Shown here piece by piece: positions 11,291 through 23,011 of a DNA stretch of 64,000 nt (positions are counted from its first letter, which is position 1; every line of letters begins with the position of its first letter). Position numbers and translations under genes: made by a program. The notes beneath the pieces are model-generated. The model was given only the letters and a program-made list of their open reading frames with translations, had not been told where the DNA came from and did no database searches. This stretch comes from Periplaneta americana (lineage: Eukaryota > Arthropoda > Insecta > Blattodea > Blattidae): positions 192,280,627 through 192,344,626 of the forward strand of contig NC_091120.1 of NCBI RefSeq assembly GCF_040183065.1, written 5' to 3'.

Positions 11291-12239
11291 GTGCGATAAG
11301 CAGCCATGATTGGTTGAAATACGTCCTTTCGTACGTTTTATTGGTCAAAAGTATTATGATATAGTAATAGTGTAATAGTCGTGAAAATTATAATTTGAAC
11401 TTAGATGACCTGGGATTCAACATGGTTCAGGATAATTCTACATGAGAGCTTGCAATGTCTCAATCACGTAACTTTAACATTTAAAGTGTTGTATGATTGT
11501 TTCAAAACTATTTCTTTCAAAGTAACAAATGCTACACTGCAATCAGCACTTTTCATATCCTTGAAGGAACTCATTGTTATAACCCTTTCTGTGAGTGCAT
11601 TGAAATTATCAACATTTATCTGTACAATATTTGCTGGGTTGAATATGAATCATGTAACTCGTACTTTACAATTTTCTAATCACCAGTTTACAGACATGCT
11701 TAAATAATTCTTATTCTTCAGCCTTTAAGTCCAAACTGCAATGGTTAATTAATTTGCCTACCAATTCCCTTACATTAGGCATACTTGAATCATTCTACAA
11801 TTCAAGTCATTATACGAAAATCTGTGGTCTCTACCTTCCCCTCTCCACCGCTAACCATGACTCTACTCATGCGAAAGTAAACAATCCCGTACTTACAGTA
11901 AAGGAACAGCAATCCTGTTTCATCGGGCAACAAGTTTCAATGCCTGGTGATTAGATATCAAGGGCTGAAGTACTGACAGGTTTTTTTTTTCTTTTCCAGG
12001 TGAGTGCCCGCATCTCTTTTGCTATTCTGAAAGTACTTCAATGGTAAGCTACTGCATGAATATGTTATCAGTGTTTTCATGTAATCAAGTGCTTTATGTA
12101 CTCAGTCTTAAGTGAATTAATGTGGTACAGCAGTGTCGAGTATATTCGCTACTAGCGAACAGGCAAACGGAGCATGTGAAATGAAAGAGATGCGAGTCTA
12201 GTAAAATTCGTGACGATATTCTTTAAGAATTTTTTCCAG
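11291..12239. other. Unassigned region with small open frames
   Basis: Two open stretches on the plus strand (about 11405-11707, 100 codons, and 11754-11954, 66 codons) have no motif that I recognise. No splice or repeat context supports them. A short T-run lies near 11982. Confidence 0.4.
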
Positions 12240-13112
12240 TAATCTAGTGCTTTTAACTTTGCTCTAGAGTATGCAATTAGGAAAGTCCAGGACAACAGAG
12301 AGGGTTTGGAATTGAACGGGTTACATCAGCTGCTTCTCTATGCGGATGACGTGAATATGTTAGGAGAAAATCCTCAAACGATTAGGAAAAACACGGGAAT
12401 TTTACTGGAAGCAAGTAAAGTGATAGGTTTGGAAGTAAATCCCGAAAAGACAAAGTATATGATTATGTCTCGTGACGAAAATATTGTACGAAATAGAAAT
12501 ATAAAAATTGGAAATTTATCTTTTGAAGAGGTGGAGAAGTTCAAATATCTGGGAGCAACAGTAACAAATATAAATGATACTCGGGAGGAAATTAAACTCA
12601 GAATAAATATGGGAAATGCCTGTTATTATTCGGTTGAGAAACTTTTATCATCCAGTCTGCGGTCGAAAAATTTGAAAGTTAGAATTTATAAAACAGTTAT
12701 ATTACCGGTTGTTCTGTATGGTTGTGAAACTTGGACTCTCACTTTGAGAGAGGAACAGAGATTAAGGGTGTTTAAGAATAAGATGCTTAGGAAAATATTT
12801 GGGGCTAAGAGGGATGAAGTTACAGGAGAATGGAGAAAGTTACACAACGCAGAACTGCACGCATTGTATACTTCACCTGACATAATTAGGAACATTAAAT
12901 CCAGATGGTTGAGATGGGCAGGGCATGTAGCACGTATGAGCGAGTCCAGAAATGCACATAGAGTGTTAGTTGGGAGGCCGGAGGGAAAAAGACCTTTGGG
13001 GAGGCCGAGACGTAGATGGGAGGATAATATTAAAATGGGTTTGAGGGCGGTGGGATATGATGGTAGAGACTGGATTAATCTTGCTCAGGATAGGGACCAA
13101 TGGCGGCAATGA
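12240..13112 (+). pseudogene. LINE family A: RT motif C to C-terminus, 5'-truncated
   Basis: The frame enters in the reverse transcriptase just after motif B ([14 protein letters not shown]) and has the catalytic [11 protein letters not shown]. It continues through [36 protein letters not shown] and [14 protein letters not shown]. The RT domain copies element RNA into the target site. The N-terminal endonuclease and RT motifs A and B are missing. At the 3' end about 15 bp are lost between two GGCGG repeats (near 13102), and the usual AAAGCCATTTGTAAGTAAG tail is absent. Confidence 0.9.
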
Positions 13113-13594
13113 TAACTAAAAAAAACCGTACGATTTTTACAGATCGTTTTTAAACAATTTTTTACACATTCTGTTTGTTTAAAGATTAACTATTTAAGAA
13201 AATTTAGCAAAAGTATGTCGACATCGTCACATTAATGTGTGAATTATGTGGCAAATACAGTATTTAATGTAGATGTACTGTACATAAGGTTTTTTTTATT
13301 TACAAAATGGAGCATATATGTTGATATAGTCACTTTCGAATAAATCGCGTTTAAAGTGAATATTTACTTCTCATAAATACACAAATATAAAAAAATAATA
13401 ATCTGAAATAGTAAATATTATAATATTTTAATAAATCAAACATCAAATTGCAGAAAATGGAATATATATCGGTTCAACACTCGAACATAAACGTTTTAAC
13501 CTGATACGTTGGGAAGAAAATGACGTCAGGATAGTTTGATGCAACTCAACCCGTTGCTAAGCAACCGACGACAAATGTTGATATTTTCTCAACA
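13113..13594. other. Unassigned AT-rich spacer
   Basis: A-rich, no open frame of note. It contains two perfect palindromic motifs described separately (13521-13565). Confidence 0.5.
13521..13565. promoter_or_regulatory. CRE-like and X-box-like palindromes (speculative)
   Basis: TGACGTCA (13521-13528) is the full CRE palindrome for CREB/ATF factors. GTTGCTAAGCAAC (13553-13565) fits the RFX X-box half-site arrangement. They lie 24 bp apart. No gene or transcription start is visible nearby, so chance or decayed transposon sequence is likely. Confidence 0.2.
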
Positions 13595-14060
13595 TCTATA
13601 TATATAATTTGAACTGGTAATGGAAATTACGGGAAAATGGCTGGACGGATTTTAATAAACGACCCCTCATTTTGAAGCTTGGAACTGAAAGTTTTTCGGA
13701 AAAATGGTAGTTTTCAGTGAAATGTCAATTTTTAAACATAATTTTCGTATTTTCCAAAATCCATCTGTCGTCAGTTTTGAGAACTAGCTAATAGCATTCA
13801 CGGCCGACTTGATATTTCCTTCCCTTTCCTGTAAAGGAGAAGCGAAGCGAGCATCAAGTCGGCCGTGTTGCATTTCAGAATAAAACAAAACACATACTAC
13901 AGTAAACAATATTACACGAAGGCCATGATCTGCAAGAATGCTGACATATTTAGAGCTCAAATTAAATTGGTTATTAAAAACTTAACTTACTAAAATTAAT
14001 TTACAGGTTCTATTCTGTGGTGTGTAATTTTCTAGGTACAGCTGTGTATTGGATATTAAA
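13595..14060 (+). mobile_element. Helitron-like 5' end, copy 1
   Basis: It begins A|TCTATATATATAATTTGAA (TC at 13595), as Helitrons do (5' TC, inserted between A and T). It continues with ATTACGGGAAAATGGCTGGA, CGACCCCTCATTTTGAAGC and TTTTCAGTGAAATGTC. A minus-strand copy at 47440-47836 starts at the same base and shares about 400 bp. A 3' CTAG end was not found in either, so superfamily is inferred from the 5' end only. No Rep/helicase is encoded. Confidence 0.55.
13799..13867. repeat. Perfect 15-bp inverted repeat inside the Helitron-like element
   Basis: CACGGCCGACTTGAT (13799-13813) and its exact complement (13853-13867) enclose 39 bp. The related copy near 47620 has one arm only and no insert, so this copy gained, or the other lost, a hairpin. 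Confidence 0.9.
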
Positions 14061-14293
14061 AACTACAAAACTTGAGGTGGTTTGATGACATTATTACCAT
14101 TAGAAATGAAATACAGTATTATTGTAGTTAATGCCATGATGTGACTATTTTTCATTAATTATACATATTAATGCTATATTGATGATATGAAAGTGAAACG
14201 TTTTGGGGTTATATAAGTAGATGTAGAGAATAACTTAAATTAGATTTTGATTTCTATATTTTACTGAGTGGCAGCTATATAGTATATATAGTA
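14061..14293. other. Unassigned spacer
   Basis: AT-rich. It may be the rest of the Helitron-like element, but no 3' end is visible. Confidence 0.4.
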
Positions 14294-15266
14294 CAGGGAC
14301 ATCACTTAATTTTTACCAACATTTTTAACATTAACCTGGCTATACTCGGAAGCACTGTTTCCCCCTTCCATTACAGGAGTTTGATGTTACTAGTGCAATA
14401 TGTAAACAAATCATTTTACTAGATATAGGAGGAGAGAAAAGTAGTGTATCCATTTATGTTGTAGAGAAATACGATATTACGATTTTCAGTTTGATCATCA
14501 CTTTTACGGAATTTATCAAAATACAGTAGAGTAGTAACATTAAAAAAAAAACTCAACTTTTCAGGCGGCTATATTCGTTATGTAATGTCTACTTTATTTA
14601 GCATATTAATTATTGATGTTATCATACAATATAGAGAGTGCATTTAAATTGAAGGGGTCATAAGTAAAGGGCTGTAAGTGCACTTAAGTTACTTTCGAGA
14701 AAATGGGGTTTAAATATTTAAGCTTTCGTAAAATCGGTGAAATTTTTTATTTAAATTTTAATGTGTGATGCGATTAAAATATCCCTTTGCCACTAAAATT
14801 TTAGATACTTTTTCCTACTTGGATGCACTTAACTCATGTTATTACATATGTCACTAGTATTCCTTTGCTTCTAGCCACCTCAATTCAAAAAAGCTAATCT
14901 GAATTTTTAAACAAGTTTCTGAAAATGGTTGCCGTTCATTACAATGCAGGCTTCAATTCAGTACGCATATTGTTAAAAACATTTTGAAGCATATTCTCTG
15001 AAATTGAATTTATCGTTTCTTGAATATAATTTTTTAGTACGATATTATTAATATAGGTTCTTTCTTCTGTAGAAAACGCAATCATATTTATGAAACACAC
15101 TATACACTGCAGTGTTTACTTCACTGCTTGAAGACTTCGAATGCAACAGCGGCCGTAAGTTTGTGTGTCTGACGGGAGCAAGGACATTAGTGAAGGGGTG
15201 AGAGTGAAGTACATTCAGAAATGCAGGTACAATAAAAATGCAAGTAAAAATAAAATGATATCCTTC
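14294..15266. mobile_element. TA-flanked TIR element, copy 1 (decayed)
   Basis: The left end TA|CAGGGACATCACTTAATTTT (TA at 14292-14293) and the decayed right end AAAATGATATCCTTC|TA (TA at 15267-15268) form imperfect TIRs. The inside aligns with the element at 37275-39095: AACCTGGCTATAC, GTAAACAAATCATTTTACTAG and GAGAGTGAAGTACATTC blocks occur in both in the same order. TA flanks fit the Tc1/mariner superfamily, but no transposase is present. Confidence 0.65.
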
Positions 15267-15268
15267 TA

Positions 15269-16229
15269 TATGTTACTGAAAGCTATAAAACTTACGTAAA
15301 GATAATAATATTATTAAAAATCAAATATTTTTATAGTTATTAATCAAGTGGGGTTGGGTCTTTTTCATGTATTTAATGGCGGTCTGGTGTAGATATTTAT
15401 ATACGTGCTTATCTTCAGTATTGGCTCGAGAGTATCTTTCATTGTTATGGAAGCAAATAACTTTCAGAATGTCTGGTATTCTTCAGTGAAAATAAATCTG
15501 AAAAATGTTTATTTGAACGTCTAATGAACTTAGTTTGCAGCATTTAATGCACAAGCCACTAGTTTTATTCAATTTACAATCGAGCCGAAACGTTTCGCAA
15601 TTAATCAGAAAGTCATTTCGAGCATAAGAAGTTCACCAGAGTCACGACGGAAAATTTCTCGCTGTGACAATAAAGCACAAACATTCACTCACACGAAAAT
15701 GAAGCAAATCCCGGTTTCATTCGACTATAACCGAACATGTGTGGCCCATACGTAACTGGCGAAATTAAATATAGAGTTCACTGCCTATCTGAACCACAGT
15801 GCACGGTGTCCTATCAGTCATAGACGAGCTCCGTGCGGCAAGGGAGGGGGAAGGGAAGCTGCATAGGGAGCGAAGCGAGGTCACCTCTGTGCCCATCAGC
15901 ACTTTCCAACTCCGCTGGGCAATACGGAAACGACGGGCAATACTCGAGGGAAATCACAGTGATTCGAACACATGTCCCCCAGGCTTAACATCTATCAATC
16001 CAATGCCACAGATCAAAAATGGGGAAGCGAATTGGATCTGCGCTAGGATACTAATTGGACACTCTATTCAATTCTGGAGCGCATTTTTATATGACAATAG
16101 AGTCGCATTTGATGCATTCACGTAGTAATCAACATAACAAACATTGTTATTGTTTTTCAAAGGGGGCGCGGTAGTGTCACGGATAAGTCGGAATGTCGCG
16201 AGTTCGATTTCAGATAAGGTTATGAGTTT

Positions 16230-16230
<1 letters not shown>
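15269..16230. other. Unassigned region
   Basis: A 108-codon plus-strand frame (15799-16125) has no recognised motif. Segments near 15955-16005 (read on the minus strand) and 16165-16215 contain GTTCGAAT/GTTCGATT phrases like pol III B-boxes and may be SINE debris. Confidence 0.35.
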
Positions 16231-16280
<50 letters not shown>

Positions 16281-16327
16281 TTATTTTAGCTGGTAGAATT
16301 AAGGCCGTAAGGCCTTTTCTTCCACTC

Positions 16328-17176
16328 GAAAAATCGAAAGAGAATTGGGAGGAGAAATTTAAAAGGTACGCAAAACGCGTCCTTGCAAGGGGTTGGGGGC
16401 TGTACAAAACTAAATATGTGAGCTCCAAGCCTGTTGGTCACTAGTCCCACTCCGGGTTACGCTGCTCCACTGAAGGAGCTCTAGAAAATGTTGAAGGGGA
16501 AGCCGAAATTGGACGTAACCTCTTAGGTACCACATACGCGAGGGGAACGCAGATTTGATCAAGTGATCACGGAACGGGGCGAGGAGGAATTGGCTTGGTG
16601 TTCGCCGTTAGGATGGCAAGACGCTGTCATCTGTTGTTCGATGACAAAGCATGTGAAGGCCGTCGGAAGAAGCGCCGTGAAATCTGCAATTTGAGAGGTC
16701 CCTGTCCTTTCAAATTGCGACTAATTGGTTGACCTCGTATATTTAATAGACAATTTAGAGGTTCTGAATTAGGGCATACGTCGTTTACAAGAAAAGGGGA
16801 ATATATGGGGAAGGGCATATAGGTCCGTGGCCCATTTCTTATAGGGCTCATCCCGACATTTGTCTTACGCCTTACGAAAACCACGGAATACCTTAGGCAG
16901 GATGAGCTGTCTCATATATAAGAGACTAGCCAATTTGGCTGTTATGTAGGAGGTGATTGTTGTCATGCCTTGTTGAATCGTCTCAATTTAGAGACGAGCC
17001 ATTTGGCTTTATGGTGACTCAATTACGAAGAGAGGGGAGAGATGTAGTTATTAATTAATTTAGAGTAATTAGGGAGATTCATGGGGATATGAATGCAGGT
17101 CCGTGGCCCATTTATTTTAGGGCTCATCCCGACATTTGTCTTAGCGCCTTACGAAAACCACGGAAAACCTTAGGCA
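16328..17176. mobile_element. 849-bp insertion in the LINE C 3' UTR, 6-bp TSD
   Basis: CCACTC occurs on both sides (16322-16327 and 17177-17182). The intact UTR copy at 21905-21925 has the site once, on the opposite strand. The insert carries a diverged direct repeat of about 80 bp (16818-16897 and 17095-17174) with GTGGCCCATTT, GGGCTCATCCCGACATTTG, ACGAAAACCACGGAA and CCTTAGGCA. Read on the minus strand this resembles the CCGTGGTTTTC..GCCACGG phrase of common arthropod retroposon 3' ends, but I cannot name it. No TIR was found. Confidence 0.7.
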
Positions 17177-17508
17177 CCACTCAACCAGCACAAAGTATAT
17201 ATACATATGCATGAATTTACAAAGAATTCAACAATTTGATTTAGATGAGAGTTACATGTATACAAGAGTTATTTACGAATTAAACAACAAAATACTATGA
17301 ACTATTAATTAAACACTGAAATAAACTGTGTAGCAGAATTAAGCTAAAATACATAGAATGTTAACATATTTCAAATGATATTAGATAATATAAAGAGATT
17401 ATTATGAGACAATTTTGAAAATACAGCTATGAGACAATTTTGAAAATACAGCACTATCAGGATGATGTCTAAAGAGAGAAGTAACAATGTAGTCAGTGAT
17501 AGTTTAAA

Positions 17509-18030
17509 TCAGTATGATTGGAGTGAAATGCTAATAAGGTTATATTTTAAGCTGTTTTTAAAGGTGTTTATTGTCTTGCAGCCCCTAATACTTTGTGACA
17601 AGGAATTCCATTGACGCGAGGTGGATACTGTAAAAGATGATGAATAACAAGATGTTCTATGAAGAGGTATACTTAGCGTGCCACAGATAAGTGATCTGGT
17701 ATTTACGTCGTGGTTAGAGTATAGATAAGAGAAACGAGACGAAAGGTAATTTGGTGTTGAGGTGTGCAGAATTCGAAAGAGTAAAGACAAAGAGTGTAAA
17801 GTTCTGCGTTCTTTAAGTCGGAGCCACGAAAGACTTGCGAAGGACGGTGATATGTGATCATATCGTCGGATGTTGCACACGTATCTGACGCACATATTCT
17901 GAGCTCGCTGTAACTTGACTGACAGTTCAGACCTTAGGTCACTTAACAAAACGTCACAATAATCGAAGTGCGGCATTACTAGGGTTTGTACTAGGGTAAG
18001 TTTTAGTTGCTGGGGCAAGAAGTTTCTCAA
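17509..18030 (-). pseudogene. LINE family C C-terminal region, 173 codons open
   Basis: Shows MPHFDYCDVLL, LQRAQNMCVRYVCNIRRYDH, LKERRTLHSLSLLFRIL and a C-terminus RQWNSLSQSIRGCKTINTF then LISISLQSY. This is the thumb/C-terminal portion of a CR1/Jockey-like LINE after the RT domain. The last part is repeated on the plus strand at 21543-21620. It is the best-preserved family C coding copy here and helps interpret the degraded one at 4940-5341. RT motifs are lost by 5' truncation. Confidence 0.8.
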
Positions 18031-18169
18031 GTTTTCTCCATTGATCTAATTCTTCTGCTGAACTATGGTCCAATACTAGCCTAAAGGCTTAGCAATAACC
18101 AAAAATGTATTTAAAAATAGGCTTAAGTACTTTACTAATATACGGTAGTATATTATACACACTACTTAA

Positions 18170-18521
18170 AAGGTGTAATTGATATCTTGTTATTTGAAGT
18201 GTTCTATCAGTGAGGAAGTGTTTTATGTCAGTGAAGTGTGTAGTCTCAGTAAAATCTATTGTGTAAGTGAAGTGTGTTGGTATCAGTGAAATGGCTGTGC
18301 ATTGTATTTGAACAGTGAAATCAGGTAGAATCAGTGCAGTGAGTGAGTTGACAGCGAAATAAGTGTAGTGCCGAAAGGTACTTGTGCAGGTATGAACCTG
18401 TCACACTCGTGGGTCTTAGTTCGAACTTAGGGTTAAGATACAAATTAGATTTACTTTAAATGTTATTTTAAGTGATCATGCTTAATTTAATTTAGGATGC
18501 TCCTTGTTATTATTATTATTA

Positions 18522-18557
<36 letters not shown>

Positions 18558-18690
18558 TATTATTATTATTAATTATTATTATTATTATTATTAATTGTCA
18601 TTATTGAGTGTAATTAGTTACCACTGCCATCGGGTATATACCCATTTGCAGTGTTAATAAATAATATACACATACATACAGTACATACAT
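18170..18690 (+). repeat. Dispersed repeat (LINE-like 3' UTR), copy 1
   Basis: Starts AGGTGTAATTGATATCTTGT, carries a few GTCAGTGAAGTGTG units, a GTACTTGTGCAGGTATGAAC block, (ATT)n at about 18508-18593, and ends TTGCAGTGTTAATAAATA with (CATA)n. The same blocks in the same order occur at 31170-33600, where four other elements interrupt them. The tail resembles the LINE tail at 6642-6662, which suggests a retrotransposon 3' end. No coding part is present. Confidence 0.7.
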
Positions 18691-18829
18691 ACAATCAGGG
18701 GTATTTACTTGAGAATATCTATATCAACATTTTACCATAATATGATATTTACTTTGGCAAATATGAAAATGTGAAATAAGTATTTCAATGCTAAAATATT
18801 TATTTGTTGATTCATTCATTCATTTATTC

Positions 18830-18952
18830 ATGCATTTATTTATTCTGGTAGAGTTAAGGCCATGAGACCTTCTCTTCCACGCGAGCAGAATTGAAACAAT
18901 AACAAAAGTAGTAATATTAATAGTAATACTTAAGGCACAATAATCTTTGAAA

Positions 18953-19012
<60 letters not shown>

Positions 19013-19300
19013 TTATTTAACCTGGCAGAGTTAAGGCCATACGGCCTTCTCTAACACTTAACCAGGAGTAAAACTGCGTTACAAAAACACTACAAATTTG
19101 CAAAGTACACTACAATTTTACACACAAAACTGAATAAGATAATAATAATAATAAAATGTAAATAACAAGTTAGTAATCAGACATAACATATAACATAGAG
19201 AAAGAAAGGAGAAAGCATTATAAGCATGATAGATTTTAAAAAGGCATAATATATTTTATCTATAAATTTTAGTTAGCCTATATCAACTTAACTCACATAT
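18830..19300 (-). mobile_element. Two LINE C tail fragments with (AAT)n
   Basis: GGTAGAGTTAAGGCCATGAG (about 18846) and GGCAGAGTTAAGGCCATACG (about 19023) are reverse complements of the LINE C terminal phrase. An (AAT)n run at 18955-19012 follows the 3' end of the second. The sequence to about 19300 looks like decayed UTR. No coding sequence is left. Confidence 0.6.
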
Positions 19301-19791
19301 TTACTTCGTAGGTGACACATGTTGGCTTATAAAATACTTTTTTCCTTCGTGATCAACTGTCTTTTCACAAACTTCACATAACTAAACTGTTCCATCGGTT
19401 GAAAACACATGGGCAACAAATTCACTAACTTAAGCACGAAGTTTACTTTTCAATGGTTTACTGAATTTAGACATTCTAGCTAACCGATCTCATACATTCT
19501 GTCACCCGACAATAACTGACTGTTCCGAATTCAAACTTCTTTCTCCTACAATAATAAACACGTGTAGCACAAAATTGTAACAGTAAGATTTGAAAATATG
19601 AAAGCAAACAAATTGAAAATGCTACGTGACAACTTTTATGCGAACGAGCTTAATATTTAAAATTATAAAGCTGATTGTTGGTATCGTGAAGACATGACAA
19701 TATTATATTTGTAACTGTGGATTGTCGATCATTATTCATATTACACCAATAGTATTAAAGCACGATTATTAGCAGATTACGCACAGAAATA
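19301..19791. other. Unassigned spacer
   Basis: No open frame, TIR or TSD was recognised. Confidence 0.4.
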
Positions 19792-20820
19792 AATTGAGAC
19801 AGGGAGATCAAAAACCGACTAACTCCAATTTTTTACAAAATTAAGTTATGGGCTGGATGATGCCTTTTAGTTTGTCCCGCATGCGTGGAAGGCAAGAATA
19901 CACTAATATCGACACTCATCTGCATTCTGGGGCTGTTTTAAAACTCGTGGAAGTCAGAACTCCACTTACTCCATGGAATAAGAGACTTTTTGCATTCCAA
20001 GCTTAATTTCCCGGTAGGTGGCAACACTATCGCTCAACCAGCTGAGTAAAGGGATTCAGAATGTCACGAAAACCTATGAAATCCATGTAAGTAAGACTAT
20101 TAAAGGCACAATATCGAGTCGATTAACTTCCAGAAACCCAATACAGATGCATCATTCCCCAGTCAACTAAAGTACAATTCAGCATTGCCATTGAAAGAAT
20201 AAAGCGAAAGGACTTGCAAAATTTAATGCAGTTTATTTCTGAGGAAAGTAGGATGAATTACCAAACTCTGATTGCGGACAGTAATAATCTAGAATCTAGA
20301 TGCACAGGAAGAACATGAGAGTGTGAGTAAAAACAGAATCTGTAACATGAATGAGACATTTTAATATTGTTTGTTGTTTTATTTGTGTATTTTGATGTAC
20401 TTTATGGTAATTTGTGATTTTCTGTCTCATATGTTTGAAATTTAAAAAAAATGTAGCAATGTTAATTTTAATAATAAACTTCCATTTTCTCGTATATTCC
20501 AATATTTCATAAGGGAATTATGATATACTTATCTTTTTTCTGCACATTGCTCATATTTATTTACTTTTCTTAATTCATACACTGTGAAAGTAAAAAAAAA
20601 AACCACTAACTCCAGCAGTATTTATTTCAAATTGTAGCGTAAGATAATGTAAAAATTTAGGTTTTGAAGTGTTTAATTAATTAGGAATGTAATTTTACAC
20701 AATACTGATAGATAAATGTATAATATTTAAAGTTAGTAAGAGAAATAATAAGTTTTTTTCTGTCTTCTGTAAAATTTGGTTTATTGGAGTTAGGGATTTT
20801 TTGATTTCCCTGTCTCAATT
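19792..20820. mobile_element. TIR DNA transposon, about 1.03 kb, no intact transposase
   Basis: The left end reads AATTGAGACAGGGAGATCAA then CTAACTCCAAT. The right end, reverse-complemented, reads AATTGAGACAGGGAAATCAA then CTAACTCCAAT. The two match over about 40 bp with few differences. AATT at each tip is either TIR or TSD and cannot be resolved. The inside has scattered ACTCCA phrases, and a 68-codon minus frame (20296-20502) shows no motif. Superfamily unknown. Confidence 0.75.
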
Positions 20821-21098
20821 ACTTTTATTTACTATTGTTAGCAAAGTTAGTCATTGTTTCAAATATTTAAATTTCATACGCATTACATTGCAATTAATTA
20901 GAAAATTGCAAATAAACAAGAAATATTGCTTTGAAATGACAAAAAAAAAGGAATTTATTAGTAAGAAACATCTTAAATAGGCAAAATAAGAATTGGCCCT
21001 ATCACTTTGATTTACCCCAAATCACGTTTATATCTATTCAAAATAATGATTTACTTCCACCCAGTAAAAAGGAATTTTGCCAAACATCCAGGCTCTAA
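20821..21098. other. Unassigned AT-rich spacer
   Basis: No signal beyond A/T runs. Confidence 0.5.
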
Positions 21099-21436
21099 TG
21101 ATGATATGATATATGATATGATATGATATGATATGATATGATATGATATGATATGATATGATATGATATGATATGATATGATATGATATGACATGACATA
21201 TGATATGATATTATATGATATGACATGACATATGATATGATATTTTATGATATGATATGATATATGATATGAGATGATATGATATGATATGATATGATAT
21301 GATATGATATGATATGATATGATATGATATGATATGATATGATATGATATATGATATGATATTATATGATATGCTATGATATGATATGGTATGATATGAT
21401 ATGATATGATATGATATGATATGATATGATATGATA
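21099..21436. repeat. (TATGA)n pentanucleotide microsatellite, about 340 bp
   Basis: Nearly pure ATATG/TATGA repeats with occasional TTATATGA, GACATGACA and GCTATGA variants. The same pentamer occurs in the reverse orientation at 39100-39150. A minus-strand open frame of I, S, Y and H across it is an artefact. Confidence 0.95.
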
Positions 21437-21542
21437 TATTTGGTCACAGCACTTCTTTAGATGTAATGGTGTACCTCACATTTCTGTATCCGGTGCCACC
21501 ATTAACATATTATTACACTAATACTGCAAGACAATAAACAGG

Positions 21543-21963
21543 GGCTGCAAGACAATAAACACCTTTAAGAACAGCTTAAAAGATAACCTTATTAGCATTT
21601 CACTCCAATCATACTGATTTAAACTATCACTGACTACATTGTTACTTTTTTCTTTAGACATCATCCTGATTGTGCTGTATTTTAATTGTCTCGTAATAAT
21701 CTCTTTCTATTATCTAATATTATTTGAAATATATTAACATTCTATGTATTTTAGTTTAATTCTGCTACACAGTTTATTTCAGTGTTTAATTAATAGTTCA
21801 TAGTATTTTGTTGTTTAATTTGTAAATAACTTTTGTATACATGTAACTCTCATCTAAATCAAATTGTTGGATTCTTTGTAAGTTCATGCATATGTATATA
21901 CACTTTTTGCTGGTTGAGTGGAAGAGAAGGCCTTACGGCCTTAACTCTGCCAGCTAAAATAAA

Positions 21964-22025
<62 letters not shown>
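21543..22025 (+). mobile_element. LINE family C 3' end, plus strand, with (ATT)n tail
   Basis: Begins in the last codons of the LINE (GCKTINTFKNSLKDNLISIS, then LQSY and stop near 21618). It runs through a complete 3' UTR to GGCCTTACGGCCTTAACTC and the (ATT)n tail at 21966-22024. It aligns with the minus-strand copy at 16282-17590 and lacks that copy's 849-bp insertion, so it serves as the empty site. The 5' truncation leaves no catalytic domain. Confidence 0.9.
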
Positions 22026-23011
22026 TGCAGTACACGTCTACACAAATACTCCCAATTACACTATGTACCTTTTTTGTTATTTGGTCAATCTCCCCTTCAG
22101 TATTTCTCCTACATTTCATTTGCTATTCTCTATTTGTTCATTAATCCTAATATATCTAATATTCTATACTACTTTCACACCCCTTTATCCTCTAACTACT
22201 ATTCACTAATATCTCAATTTCAATTCTTCTCTATAAATTATCATATTGAATTATTTGTCCTATTTGTTCTTTGACCTTTTCTCCTATCTTTCTCTTATAT
22301 TCATTTGCTAATGATGATGATGATGATGACGACGGCCTTTAGAACACTGACTTCTTTCGCTATTTCATGCAGTTCAATATTCTGTTGGTCCATAAATATC
22401 CTTGGTTGTCGATGTGACTACACCATCAATCGTTCTCTAATCCTCTCTCAGAATTCAGCAGTTTTTCTCATTTGTTTTCGGAAATAAATATAGATTGTTT
22501 TCATAATCCTATCGGGTGTAGAGTGGGGTAGCGGCGTTGTAGTGTGGACTGTATTTTTAAATATGATGTCTATGGTAACTGGTTCATCGTACCTCGCCTT
22601 TGACATTTGCAGTCGGCTGTAATTACCATAAACTGCGAGGCATCCATGCAATACATCACTACAGACGCTGCTTCCTCGTGAATAGCTGCTTCTCCCAGTG
22701 GTTTTGCCAAGACTACGTTCATTTGTCATCCTGGATAATGATGAATTATGGGGATTATACATATTGTATGGAACTGTGTTCTCCAGAAAATCATTTCCCT
22801 TGTCACGCCTATGATTTGGCTTGTTGCTGGATGCGTGAACATCCCACGCAGTGTTGGTATCTTAATTTAAGCCTGTTGTAGCACGATTACTACCAATGTA
22901 ACACATTTTGCATATTGTTACTGTTAAAATTACGTAGATTTGACGTTCCATGTAAACTGTGATCGCTGGTTCAAATCCAATCTACGTGGCGAATTCCTTT
23001 CCGCTTTATAT
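22026..23011. other. Unassigned region with small open frames
   Basis: Contains a short (GAT)n run (22311-22330). Overlapping open frames lie at 22448-22762 (minus, 104 codons) and 22600-22881 (plus, 93 codons). Neither has a domain I recognise, and the two overlap on opposite strands, so neither is called. Confidence 0.35.

Larger units (their letters stand above)
16231..18045 (-). mobile_element. LINE family C copy, minus strand, interrupted in its 3' UTR
   Basis: Read on the minus strand: an open C-terminal region (18030-17509), then a 3' UTR that matches 21590-22025 almost base for base, a GGCCTTACGGCCTTAATTC block and an (ATT)n tail (plus strand AAT at 16231-16280). An 849-bp insertion splits the UTR at 16328-17176. 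The 5' end is truncated near 18045. Confidence 0.85.

Noticed and set aside
22448..22881. Overlapping 104- and 93-codon frames on opposite strands
   Set aside because: No recognised domain on either strand and mutually exclusive.
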